From Antrihabitans cavernicola (GTDB lineage Bacteria > Actinomycetota > Actinomycetes > Mycobacteriales > Mycobacteriaceae): a DNA stretch of 64,000 nucleotides. The translations under genes and the position numbers were made by a program. Where the stretch lies: assembly GCF_008297975.1 (NCBI RefSeq), contig NZ_VLNY01000005.1, positions 310,001 through 374,000 of the forward strand. Reading direction: 5' to 3'. A model generated the notes under the pieces. The model was given only the letters and a program-made list of their open reading frames with translations, made no database searches and had not been told where the DNA came from. Positions 54,101-61,340 of this stretch are shown piece by piece (position 1 is the stretch's first letter; every line of letters begins with the position of its first letter).

Positions 54101-54475
54101 CAACTCGGATCCGAACACCGTCTTCATCCCCAGTTCCTTGGCGGCTTCGGCGAACCGAACGACGCCGTAGAAGCCGTCGTGATCGGTGATCGCGATTGCC
54201 TCCAGCCCCAACCGGACCGCCTCTTCCACCAGCGTCTCCGGGTGACTCGCGCCGTCGAGGAAGCTGTACGCGGAGTGCGCATGCAGTTCGGCGTAAGGGA
54301 CGGTATGCCCGGCCGAGTCGATCCGCCCGCCCTCGTACTTCCCGCGCTTTCGCGACCACGCAGGACTGTCACCGCCGTCTCCGGGATACATCGCCTCCGG
54401 CGGATTGCGCCCTGGTCTGCCCGAGAGCACACGTTCCAGCTCGGACCAGGTGGGTGGGCCGTTGTGCCAGCCCAT
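51185..54475 (-). CDS. dnaE2: Error-prone DNA polymerase III alpha subunit DnaE2
   Basis: A 1096-residue C-family polymerase for translesion synthesis after DNA damage. The N-terminal PHP domain (AELHAHSAYSFLDGASHPETLVEEA, ITDHDGFYG), the catalytic PDIDVDIESDRREEAI with conserved Asp residues, GSAANSAVCYAIGI, the helix-hairpin-helix region and a C-terminal OB domain are all there; length agrees with mycobacterial DnaE2 (near 1090). ATG 54475 gives MGWHNGPP, the usual start. A LexA-like box lies 42 bp upstream. The partner genes imuA' and imuB are not in this window. Confidence 0.95.
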   Translation of the reverse strand: MGWHNGPPTWSELERVLSGRPGRNPPEAMYPGDGGDSPAWSRKRGKYEGGRIDSAGHTVPYAELHAHSAYSFLDGASHPETLVEEAVRLGLEAIAITDHDGFYGVVRFAEAAKELGMKTVFGSELSLDTTDSRTGSPDPEGTHLLVLARGQEGYRRLSREIATAHLVGGEKGKLSYDLDRLTEAAGGHWQILTGCRKGHVRRALDRAGEAAAGSALGALVDRFGTDRVTVELTHHGIPEDDERNAILASLAAQQGVSAIATTGAHFAAPAGRRLAMAMAAIRARQSLDEASGWLAPRGGAHLRSGEEMATLFADHPGVVQAAADLGLECAFDLRLIAPQLPPFDVPAGHTENSWLRELATAGAARRYGTPEQRPDAYRQIEHELKVIAELGFPGYFLVVHDIVSFCKNNDILCQGRGSAANSAVCYAIGITNVDPVTNQLLFERFLSTERDGPPDIDVDIESDRREEAIQHVYQKYGRAYAAQVANVITYRGKSSVRDVSRALGFSQGQQDAWSKQVSRWTGIGKEVGTDIPAEVLELAEEIEGFPRHLGIHSGGMVICDRPIADVCPVEWARMENRSVLQWDKDDCAAVGLVKFDMLGLGMLSALHYMIDLVAEHKGIEVDLAQLDLTETAVYEMLQRADSVGVFQVESRAQMATLPRLKPRTFYDLVVEVALIRPGPIQGGSVHPYIRRHNGLEPITYDHPSLENSLKRTKGVPLFQEQLMQMAIDVAGFSAAEADQLRRAMGSKRSPERMDRLKGRLYEGMRTKHGIPDSVADRIYEKLYAFANFGFPESHSQSFAALVFYSSWFKLHHPAAFCAGLLRAQPMGFYSPQSLVADARRHDVIVHGPDINASLAEATLEDAGLQIRLGLAAVRHIGTELAEKIVAARESGGAFASFLDLTGRVALSVAQSESLATAGALGCLGTSRREALWAAGAAAGERPDRLPGIGASTQAPALPGMSDLEMAAADVWATGVSPGTYPTQFLRPQLDALGVVPADRLLTMPDGDRVLVGGAVTHRQRPATAAGVTFINLEDETGMVNVVCSVGLWAKYRKLAQSAPALLIRGKVQNAEGAVTVVADRLQRMDLRIASKSRDFR

Positions 54476-54516
54476 TACGCCACCTCCGGGCGCGGGGTGA
54501 ATGTCACTACCATGAA

Positions 54517-54532
54517 TCGAACATACATTCGG
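54517..54532 (-). promoter_or_regulatory. LexA/SOS-box-like site upstream of dnaE2
   Basis: TCGAAC (54517-54522), 4 bp, ATTCGG (54527-54532) agrees with the actinobacterial SOS box TCGAAC-N4-GTTCGA at 10 of 12 defined positions, 42 bp upstream of the dnaE2 ATG. DnaE2 is a known LexA-regulated gene in mycobacteria, which supports the site. Confidence 0.75.
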
Positions 54533-54629
54533 GTACCGACACCACTTCGAATCATGCTGTCGATAACCCGTGCTCGAACGGTGTCCGCTGGTATCTGATG
54601 TGTCGACCGAACTACTACAGGACTCAATT

Positions 54630-55661
54630 ATGTTCGCCCTGCGACACACCTTCAGGTTGGGCATCGCTGCGGCGATGGCCTCAGCCGGCCTCTTTCTACC
54701 CGCAACAGCGCATGCCGACGACGCGGTTCCGTTGAACGGACTGTTTGCGGTGGCGCCCGGCACCTGCTCGGGTGGCGCCGTGACCGGCAGTTTCTTCCGG
54801 ATGATCCTTCCGGCGGGCGACTCGAACGGACCGTTTCTCTCCAACAGCGACTCCGGTTGCAGTGACCAGACGGTGACGCCGCTTGCCCCAGGCACCGACG
54901 GCGGGCTGGTCAGCGGCAGCTACCAACCGCAGCCTGCACAGGCCTTCGACGCGACGGGTAACGCGATTTCGGGCAGCGTCACCCAACCCGTTCGCTTCTA
55001 CGGCGTCGGATTCGCGACGGCGACCAACCAGGTCGATCCGCAGACCGGATCGAGCGCTGCCGCCCCGCAGCTGTACGCGACGGGCAACTCGTTGAGCGGG
55101 GACCTCAGCAGTCTCGGCGTCACCTGGAACAACCAGGTCTTCAACCAGGGTGCTCCGAAGCCTGGCGGCGACCTTCCCGGCAAGACCCGTGCACTGAGTG
55201 GCTCGATCGACCCGGCGACCGGAAGTTTCGTCGTCGAGTGGACCAGTCAGATCGTCGGCGGACCGTTCAACAACTTCACCGGACTGTGGCATCTGGCGGG
55301 CCAGTATCGCGGAGGAACATCGCTGCAGGCACCTGCTCCAGTAGCGCCCGCGGTGCAGGCACCGCCCGCACTGGCCGCCCCCGCCGTCGCACCTGGGGCG
55401 CCCGCTCCCGCCGCACCTGTGGCGCCGGGTGCACCACAACCCTCCCCAGCGGCAACTGCTGTCGCTACGCCTGTGGCCACCCCGGCACAAACCAACGCAG
55501 ATCCGACCAACGCAGATCCGGCACTGACTGCACGGACGCTGGAACTGCCGCGGACCGATCATCCGCCAAGGTGGGCCGTACCTGTGCTGGTACTGCTCGG
55601 ACTGTTCGGCGTCGCACTGTTCTTCAATGCCGAACGCATTGCGGGCAAGAAGAAGTCGTGA
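54630..55661 (+). CDS. Exported repeat-paralogue protein with C-terminal sorting-like anchor
   Basis: A 343-residue protein of no family I recognise. Signal peptide 1-29 (cut near AHADDA). Residues about 30-225 form a beta-rich domain shared with the protein at 56644: VTGSFFRMILPAGD, LAPGTDGGL, FYGVGFATATNQVDPQT, WNNQVFNQGAPKP, EWTSQIVGGPFNNFTGLWHL. A Pro/Ala linker follows (about 230-300), then LELPRTDHPPR, a hydrophobic helix and the basic end AGKKKS. LPRTD plus helix plus positive tail resembles a sortase signal (LPxTG-like) with D for G. First gene of a four-gene exported cluster; overlaps the next by GTGA. Confidence 0.7.
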   Translation: MFALRHTFRLGIAAAMASAGLFLPATAHADDAVPLNGLFAVAPGTCSGGAVTGSFFRMILPAGDSNGPFLSNSDSGCSDQTVTPLAPGTDGGLVSGSYQPQPAQAFDATGNAISGSVTQPVRFYGVGFATATNQVDPQTGSSAAAPQLYATGNSLSGDLSSLGVTWNNQVFNQGAPKPGGDLPGKTRALSGSIDPATGSFVVEWTSQIVGGPFNNFTGLWHLAGQYRGGTSLQAPAPVAPAVQAPPALAAPAVAPGAPAPAAPVAPGAPQPSPAATAVATPVATPAQTNADPTNADPALTARTLELPRTDHPPRWAVPVLVLLGLFGVALFFNAERIAGKKKS

Positions 55662-56647
55662 GCGGCGCATCTCTCCCGGCGTACTCGGACTACGTCTCCG
55701 AACACAATCTCGCGAGTGAGCGGGGGCCTGCGCCGCGCCGTCGCTGGCCCTACCTGCTCGCGGCGGCGACAGGTCTCGTTCTGATCGTCGCTCCGATCGC
55801 GCTCGGCATGTTCACCCGTGCGGCGCAAGGGCAGTTGATGCTCTCGTCGTTCGCGCCGTACATGTCGCAAGAGCAGATCACCAGCTTCCGCAACGACCTG
55901 ACGGTGATCTCGGCTGCCCGCGCAAACGTGACGTCGTTGCAGAGCACCGGCCAAGCGCCTGCCGGTAGATACCAGTACGTCGACGGGTTCGTGCGCGACT
56001 ACCCCGCGATCGACGCCGACCTGAACACCACGCTCGACGCTGTGCAAGCCAATCTTGGCAATTACCAACGGCTCACGGCACTGCCACCGTTCGGATCGAT
56101 CCCGTGGCTGTTCGTCCTACCGGGCGCGGTACTTCTGGGTGCCGGCGTGCTCGGGGCACGTAAAGCGCTGCACGGCACACCATCACCGATCGCACGAGGT
56201 GTCATCGGACTAACAGGTATCGCGCTGATCGCTGCACCACTCGCTCTGGGCCTGTTCGCCGATGCACCCGCAGGATCACAACTGGTCGACGGATTTACCC
56301 CCGTACTCACTCGCGACCACGTTCGACAATTGCAGGGCTACTTCGTGACACTCGTCGGCGGTCAGGGCGAGCTCGACAGCCGCTACACCAAAGCCGTACG
56401 AGTCGAACATCCAGAAGCAGACCTGTCGGCGATCGATGCCCTCGCGTCTCGATGGCAGCCGATGACGTCGGAGTTCGCGGGCTTCGTCGGAGCCATGAGC
56501 GACAACGTCGAGAACTTCGACGGCGTTGTTGCACTTCGTGATTCGACGCGGCCGCTCGGATTCGACGCATTCCACGGCATCGGCTGGTTCTTCGTCGTAT
56601 CAGGCGTTTTGGCGCTCGCCGCCGCCTACCCAGGAGGTAAGAAATGA
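55658..56647 (+). CDS. Duplicated-domain membrane protein with two extracellular loops
   Basis: A 329-residue protein with four likely transmembrane helices (about 30-51, 145-166, 183-203, 303-323) and two large exported loops. The halves are internally repeated: LVLIVAPIALGMFTRA...SSFAPYMSQEQITSFRNDLTVI mirrors IALIAAPLALGLFADA...DGFTPVLTRDHVRQLQGYFVTL. It sits between two related exported proteins with 4 nt overlaps on both sides (55658-55661 and 56644-56647), implying a complex. Family unknown. Confidence 0.7.
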   Translation: MSGASLPAYSDYVSEHNLASERGPAPRRRWPYLLAAATGLVLIVAPIALGMFTRAAQGQLMLSSFAPYMSQEQITSFRNDLTVISAARANVTSLQSTGQAPAGRYQYVDGFVRDYPAIDADLNTTLDAVQANLGNYQRLTALPPFGSIPWLFVLPGAVLLGAGVLGARKALHGTPSPIARGVIGLTGIALIAAPLALGLFADAPAGSQLVDGFTPVLTRDHVRQLQGYFVTLVGGQGELDSRYTKAVRVEHPEADLSAIDALASRWQPMTSEFAGFVGAMSDNVENFDGVVALRDSTRPLGFDAFHGIGWFFVVSGVLALAAAYPGGKK

Positions 56648-57450
56648 AGTTCACGCGCATCATCGGTGCTGCCGTCGTGGCGACTGCGCTGCTCGCAGGC
56701 GCAGGATGTTCTGCGGACTCCGATGCGGCTACCACCCCAGCAGGCCCGCAACCGCTCGTCGGTCTGTTCCGCATTACCGCGGGCACCGTTGACGGACAGA
56801 ATGTTTCGGGCAGTTGGTTCCGGATGGTCCAACCCGGCGGCACACCCGCTGCCGGGCCGTACATGCCAAACGGCGATTCACCGGTACCGGGCGGTGGTGC
56901 CACGCTGTTGGAGCCCGGCACCGAAGGCGGACTACGGGTCGGCGGCTACCAGTCGGAGCCGCAACCCGGATTCGCAGACGGCAATTCGTTGGCGGCCTCG
57001 ATCATGAAGCCCACCAAGTTCTTCGGCGTGGAGTTCGCTACCTCCACCAATGCGATAGACCCGCAAACACAGAACCCCGCGGCCGCACCGTCCGTAACCG
57101 ACGAGGGCGGCAAACTCACAGCCGACCTATCTGCGTGGGCGGCGTCGTGGAACAACCAGGAATTCAATCAGGGTGCCCCCAAGCCGCCGCAGCGGACCGG
57201 CGCACAGGTGGCCGGTGCCGCACAGGTGAAGCAGGCCTGGGATTGGGTCAGCAAGACCTGGCTGAAGTTGCCGGAGAAGACCGAGAGTGAAGGTCCGCCC
57301 GCCACAGGCACTTACGACGCCGATGCCAAGAAGTACACGCTCGAGTGGACCAGCTTGATCGTCGGTGGCCCGTTCAACGGATTCACCGGCGTCTGGCACC
57401 TCGAAGGCACCTTCGAACCTGGCGACGCCGCACCCGCATCCGTTCGCTGA
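56644..57450 (+). CDS. Exported protein paralogous to the first gene of the cluster
   Basis: A 268-residue protein with an N-terminal signal segment ending LLAGAGCSADSD; the Cys may be lipidated though the lipobox is imperfect (G at -3). The rest aligns with the protein at 54630: NVSGSWFRMVQPGG, LEPGTEGGLRVGGY, FFGVEFATSTNAIDPQT, WNNQEFNQGAPKP, EWTSLIVGGPFNGFTGVWHL. An extra helical insert (about 185-225, AQVKQAWDWVSKTWLKLPEK) interrupts the second half. Function unknown; the pair with a membrane partner suggests a cell-surface assembly. Confidence 0.7.
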   Translation: MKFTRIIGAAVVATALLAGAGCSADSDAATTPAGPQPLVGLFRITAGTVDGQNVSGSWFRMVQPGGTPAAGPYMPNGDSPVPGGGATLLEPGTEGGLRVGGYQSEPQPGFADGNSLAASIMKPTKFFGVEFATSTNAIDPQTQNPAAAPSVTDEGGKLTADLSAWAASWNNQEFNQGAPKPPQRTGAQVAGAAQVKQAWDWVSKTWLKLPEKTESEGPPATGTYDADAKKYTLEWTSLIVGGPFNGFTGVWHLEGTFEPGDAAPASVR

Positions 57451-57473
57451 CAACACATCTGGAGACCATTGCT

Positions 57474-58397
57474 ATGACGTACTCGACATCCATCCCCCGA
57501 GCGGGACTTGCCACGGCGATCCGTGTGCTGGCCGCGTTCGCGGTGATCGGCAGCTCGGTTGCAGTGACCGCGTTGACCGTTCGTGAAGGAGACAGCGTGG
57601 CGGTCGTGGTGCCGCAGGCAGCGGTAGCGCCCCGCCCGGCCGCTCCTGCCGTTGCACCGTCGGCAGCTGCGCCGTCGGCAGCGGTGCCAGCACCAGTAGC
57701 ACCTGCGCGCGGTGGCGCAGCACCTGCCGCATCTGTCCCGTTGGCACCGGCTGCACCGGCGAAATCAGCGGCACCAGGTACCGCCATCGCAATAACCCCC
57801 GGCGGTAGCGCGGCGCCGGCCGCACCCGCGCTGGCCTTGACGCCCGGCACGGGACCGAGCGCATCGCAGCCGATCGCGCCCGGCGGCACCGCGAATGCGA
57901 GTCCCTTTGCCTCCCAACCGACAAAGCCTCAACCAACCTGCCCGCTCGGCTGGCCCGCTCCCGCCAAACAAGGCGGGCTGGCATCGCTGATCGGTCTCGC
58001 GCCGCTGGCCGGTGCCTTCTCGTCGGAGGCCTTCGCGCTCGGCCCGGTGTATCAGCCGCTACTACAGCTGGTGGGCCCGGTGCTTGCCGAGATCGAGCCG
58101 GTGATCACGCAGAATGCACCGTTGATCGCGCCGATCATCCAGCAGGCGCAGGGCATCACAGCCGTTGTACTGGAGGCGATCCTGCCGTATTACGGGCCAT
58201 ACCGGCAGCAGTTGCTCGACGCCGAAGGTGAGCTAGCCAAGCAGCTCACACCGATTCTGGATCGCGTGTACAACAGCGAGGCAGCATCGTGCTTGGTCGC
58301 ATGGGAGGGACAGATCATCGATCAGGCACACGGCGGCAGGATCACGGTCGCGTCGCTGGCGCATCCCGGCACAGTCGTCGAACTGGGGCCGAAGTAG
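57474..58397 (+). CDS. Pro/Ala-rich exported protein
   Basis: A 307-residue protein, last of the exported cluster. An N-terminal hydrophobic segment (about 15-37) is a signal or anchor. It is followed by about 110 residues of Pro/Ala/Val/Ser-rich low complexity (APAVAPSAAAPSAAVPAPVAP), and a helical C-terminal domain (about 160-307) with two cysteines (PTCPLGWP and ASCLVAWEG) that could form a disulfide. TGGAGA precedes ATG 57474. No known family recognised. Confidence 0.65.
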   Translation: MTYSTSIPRAGLATAIRVLAAFAVIGSSVAVTALTVREGDSVAVVVPQAAVAPRPAAPAVAPSAAAPSAAVPAPVAPARGGAAPAASVPLAPAAPAKSAAPGTAIAITPGGSAAPAAPALALTPGTGPSASQPIAPGGTANASPFASQPTKPQPTCPLGWPAPAKQGGLASLIGLAPLAGAFSSEAFALGPVYQPLLQLVGPVLAEIEPVITQNAPLIAPIIQQAQGITAVVLEAILPYYGPYRQQLLDAEGELAKQLTPILDRVYNSEAASCLVAWEGQIIDQAHGGRITVASLAHPGTVVELGPK

Positions 58398-58413
58398 GGC
58401 ACTGTTGCGCGCG

Positions 58414-58441
58414 GGCATGATCGGCGACCTCGGCTCATGCC
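58414..58441 (+). terminator. Hairpin after the exported-protein cluster
   Basis: GGCATGA (58414-58420) and TCATGCC (58435-58441) form a perfect 7 bp stem around a 14 nt loop, 17 bp after the last stop of the cluster. There is no T-run. It separates the cluster from the reverse-transcriptase locus. Confidence 0.5.
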
Positions 58442-58474
58442 AAGCCGATTCTCGTCATATGGCATCGTGACCAT

Positions 58475-58646
58475 GTGCGACGGTGCGGGGGCGAGTGGTG
58501 CAGCCGGTTCGCCGGTTGTGGCCGCGTCAGGGGTAACCCCTGGCTTGTCAGTATCAGCCGGACGCACCGTCCGACGCACGACCGCACGCTTCGCGTGCCT
58601 GAGTGCGCCGCAGACGACAGTTATCGGTCGCCCCTCGCCGTCGCAC
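58475..58646 (+). ncRNA. Retron-type non-coding RNA candidate (msr/msd-like)
   Basis: GTGCGACGG (58475-58483) is the exact inverse of CCGTCGCAC (58638-58646); just inside, GGGGCGA (58488-58494) pairs with TCGCCCC (58628-58634). This split 16 bp stem encloses four tight hairpins: AGCCGG-TTCG-CCGGTT (58502-58517), CAGGGG-TAA-CCCCTG (58528-58542), CGGACG-CAC-CGTCCG (58559-58573) and GCACGC-TTC-GCGTGC (58584-58598, extended by CGCAC/GTGCG at 58575/58603). The block ends 2 nt before the reverse-transcriptase ATG, where retron ncRNAs with a1/a2 ends are expected. No long msd hairpin is obvious, so the assignment is tentative. Confidence 0.55.
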
Positions 58647-58648
58647 GC

Positions 58649-59878
58649 ATGACCGACCAACGCGCGCTGCCGCCCGTCATGGCTCGCCACCTCGCGGAGG
58701 TCGCGGACGCGGGGCCTTGGACGAAATACGCACTCACGCAGCGCTTCGAGGAAGCCGGCGCGCGCGACGCAGTGTCGATCGCGCATAGGCTGTTCGACCT
58801 CATGCCCAGCCCGCCTATCGAGGGCGCCGAGAGCGTGTACCGGTTGTTGGTCGAGCTTCCGCGCATCGATCGACCTGCTCCAATCGCACCGCGCGTTCTG
58901 TGGAAATTCGGTGTGCCGCAGTGGTCGCAGACCGCGGCCGTTGCCGAGGCCGTCGGACTCACTCCCACCGAGCTCGACTGGTTTGCCGATCGCGGTGGCT
59001 GGTTGCGCACCAAAGCGCCTCCACTGCAGCACTATCGGTACCGCACCCGAGGTGATCGGCTACTCGAAGCGCCCAAGGAGCGGTTGCGCGAAGTGCAGCG
59101 CAAGATCTTGCGGGCGGTACTCGACAGCGTTCCCACCCACCCGGCGGCGCACGGATTCGTCGTCGGCCGCAGCGTGCACACCTTCGCAGCCCCACATGCG
59201 GGACGCGAGGCGGTTGTCCGAATCGACCTGCGCGCATTCTTTTCCACGATCACGCAGGCACGGGTGCGCGCGGTGTTCGGTGCGCTGGGCTATCCCGATC
59301 ACGTGGCGCGGGTGCTCGCGGGACTCTGCACAACGGCCACGCCGGCGAAAGTTCTTGCACCACTGCCCTTCGAATCCGCAACCCGACTCCGCACTCCGCA
59401 TCTGCCGCAAGGCGCACCGACGTCACCTGCGCTCGCCAACCTGGTGTGCCATCGCCTCGATCGCAGGTTGACCGGGTTGGCTCGCTCGCATCGAGCCGCC
59501 TACTCCCGTTACGCCGACGACCTTGCATTCTCCGGCTCGGAACTGGCAGTCGATCGTCTGGTGCATGCCGTCGGACTGATCGTGGCGGATGAAGGCTTTA
59601 CCGTGCACCCTCGTAAGACACGAATCATGCGGGCACATCGCCAACAGCATCTAGCAGGCCTCGTCGTCAACGATCGTCCGCAAGCAGCACGTTCCGACTA
59701 CGACGACCTGCGCGCACTGCTCTTCAATTGCGTTCGCTACGGATCACATTCGCAGAACAGGGACGACTTGCCACACTTTCGCGAGCATGTCTACGGCCGA
59801 ATTGGGTGGATCGGCGAATCGAATGAAACCCGGAAACGCACCCTGCTTTCCTTGGCTGATCGGGTGGACTGGGCTTGA
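58649..59878 (+). CDS. Retron-type reverse transcriptase
   Basis: A 409-residue RNA-directed DNA polymerase. RT motifs in order: VRIDLRAFFSTIT (catalytic D193), LPQGAPTSPALANLV (252-266), and YADDLAFSG (Y288-D291). Retron-like marks are HGFVVGRSVHTFAAPH before motif A (AxxH at 180-183, for the NAxxH of typical retrons) and LAGLVVN (335-341) where others have VTG. About 85 N-terminal residues extend beyond a usual 320-residue retron RT. No group II maturase or DGR features are seen. ATG 58649 directly follows the structured segment; the frame is open back to GTG 58475, so a longer form cannot be excluded. Confidence 0.88.
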   Translation: MTDQRALPPVMARHLAEVADAGPWTKYALTQRFEEAGARDAVSIAHRLFDLMPSPPIEGAESVYRLLVELPRIDRPAPIAPRVLWKFGVPQWSQTAAVAEAVGLTPTELDWFADRGGWLRTKAPPLQHYRYRTRGDRLLEAPKERLREVQRKILRAVLDSVPTHPAAHGFVVGRSVHTFAAPHAGREAVVRIDLRAFFSTITQARVRAVFGALGYPDHVARVLAGLCTTATPAKVLAPLPFESATRLRTPHLPQGAPTSPALANLVCHRLDRRLTGLARSHRAAYSRYADDLAFSGSELAVDRLVHAVGLIVADEGFTVHPRKTRIMRAHRQQHLAGLVVNDRPQAARSDYDDLRALLFNCVRYGSHSQNRDDLPHFREHVYGRIGWIGESNETRKRTLLSLADRVDWA

Positions 59879-59885
59879 ACGCACA

Positions 59886-59922
59886 ACGGCTCCGCACCGG
59901 TGCTGCCGGTGCGGAGCCGTTC
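59886..59922. terminator. 16 bp perfect hairpin between RT and HNH genes
   Basis: AACGGCTCCGCACCGG (59886-59901) and CCGGTGCGGAGCCGTT (59907-59922) pair perfectly around a 5 nt loop, followed by TTCTGTGTG. It lies between the convergent reverse-transcriptase and HNH genes and should stop both transcripts. Confidence 0.9.
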
Positions 59923-59941
59923 TGTGTGATTGCGCGTCCGG

Positions 59942-61239
59942 CTAAGCCATGATCGGCGAGCCGCGGTTGTTGGCGGGTAAGGGTTCTCGGAATCGGTCGC
60001 GTTTGACGGGTGGGATGAACCAGGGGTGTCGATCTTCACCGATGAACACGTCCCAGCCGCTGTGGTGGATCATTCGGTGATGAAACCGGCAGAGCAGCAC
60101 CAAATTGTCGAGGTCGGTAGGTCCGCCATCTGCCCAGTGCTTGACATGATGTCCGTCGCACCAGGACGGTGGCCGTCCGCAGCCGGGAAAGGCGCAGCCG
60201 TGATCCCGAGCTACCAACGCGCGCCGCAGCTTTCGGGAAATGACTTTGGTTGTTCTGCCGAGGTCGATCGGGGTGCCGTTCTCGTCCAACAAGATCGGTG
60301 AGAGGGTGCAGTCGCAGGCCAGGCGGCGAACCGTGTCGACAGACAAGGGTCCCATCCACGGCGTCCACCCGACATCCGTCGCGGCGAACATCTCTTGGTA
60401 GGCACCCCGATCCGGTTCGGGCTTCTCGACCAAATCGTGGGCGTTGATGTGAACGTGCAGGTGCGGGCGTTCGCCACCTTCATCAGGCCCGCAGGCGGAG
60501 TCGTGGTAGCGGCGCAGCACCTCGGTCAAGGCATCGGCGCGGCGTTGGGCCGGGGTGCGTCGGTCGGGTTCGGCATCAGTATCGGGTCGTGGTTTCGACA
60601 ACGGGGACAGGGCGGAGAGCAGCATCTCCCCGGTTTCGGCATCGACATCACCTTTGAGAATCACCCGACCATTGATCGTGGTGGAGGCGAAGAACTCGTT
60701 GCGATCGACATCCTCTGCAGGTGGCGGGTCATCGGCTTCGAAGACTCGCTTCAGACGGGCGATCGCACCTCGTAAAACCTTGGTATCTCGGTCTTTCGCG
60801 GCGTCGAGCAGAAAGTCCAGAGCAGCGGGCGCGGCCTCGGCGGGCATGCCCGCGGGTGGGCGTTCCATGAAGGAGATGATCATCGCAGCATGATCTGCGG
60901 AGATCTCCTGGGCTTCGTATGCGGCGCGGACGTCGGGGTTGCGGCGCAAGGCAGCTGCAACGCGTTCGATCTTGATGCCTCGCGATTGTTCAGCGCAGTA
61001 GTGCTTGCCAACCACGCTGCGGGACCTGTGTAGCCGAAGGGAACGGCGCCACGATCTTCTATGTCGCTGACCATCCGGAAGCGCAGAGCTTCGAGATCGT
61101 GGATCACCGAGCAGACGTCGAGGAGCGACGACGCCAATGCGTCGTTGGTCAGCTGCCACGTCTCATGGCCAACCGACTTCAGCTCTTTGAGAATCTCCCC
61201 TAACCCCATACCCGAAAGTGTATCGAGACCCACCGACAT
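59942..61239 (-). pseudogene. DUF222/HNH endonuclease gene (13E12-type), frameshifted
   Basis: The gene is split between two frames. The N-terminal DUF222 part (MSVGLDTLSG, NDALASSLLDVCSVIHDLEALRF, GPAAWLASTTALNNREASR) reads from 61239 to about 60975. The rest (RVAALRRNPDV-like stretch, SADHAAMIISFMERPP, through CAFPGCGRPPSWCDGHHVKHW and LCRFHHRMIHHSGW, the HNH motif) reads in another frame to 59942. Family members are continuous across this joint, so a one- or two-base indel around 60965-60985 is inferred. DUF222-HNH genes form the repetitive REP13E12 family of mycobacteria. The HNH half keeps its catalytic residues, and a sequencing error or programmed shift is possible. Confidence 0.75.
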
Positions 61240-61285
61240 GAAACTCCTGAAACCTATGGGGCTCAAGGGAAGTGCGCTCCACACT

Positions 61286-61325
61286 GTGAGTGAAGTTCGG
61301 TGCCCTGACACCCAACTTCACGCAC
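61286..61325. repeat. Inverted-repeat element, near-copy of 15866-15905
   Basis: GTGAGTGAAGTT (61286-61297) and AACTTCACGCAC (61314-61325) pair at 11 of 12 positions around a 16 nt loop. Arms and loop (CGGTGCC...CACCC) closely resemble the element at 15866-15905. Here it lies between the HNH gene start and the end of the next minus-strand gene, so it may end that gene's transcript. Confidence 0.7.
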
Positions 61326-61340
61326 GGGCGGCGAAGCCGC

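Noticed and set aside
52259-54598. 779-codon open frame opposite dnaE2
   Set aside because: It lies wholly antisense to a conserved polymerase; the translation is His/Arg-rich and domainless.
54630-55661. Calling the first exported protein a definite sortase substrate
   Set aside because: The motif is LPRTD, not LPxTG, and no sortase gene is in the window; kept only as a candidate.
58475-58646. The hairpin series as a simple transcription terminator
   Set aside because: Four hairpins enclosed by a distant paired stem are too elaborate, no T-runs follow, and a separate hairpin at 58414-58441 already serves the upstream cluster.
58475-58648. 58-codon N-terminal extension of the reverse transcriptase
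   Set aside because: Not fully excluded, but the segment is dominated by nested inverted repeats and its translation (MRRCGGEWCSRF) has no RT homology; ATG 58649 directly after the repeat is more plausible.
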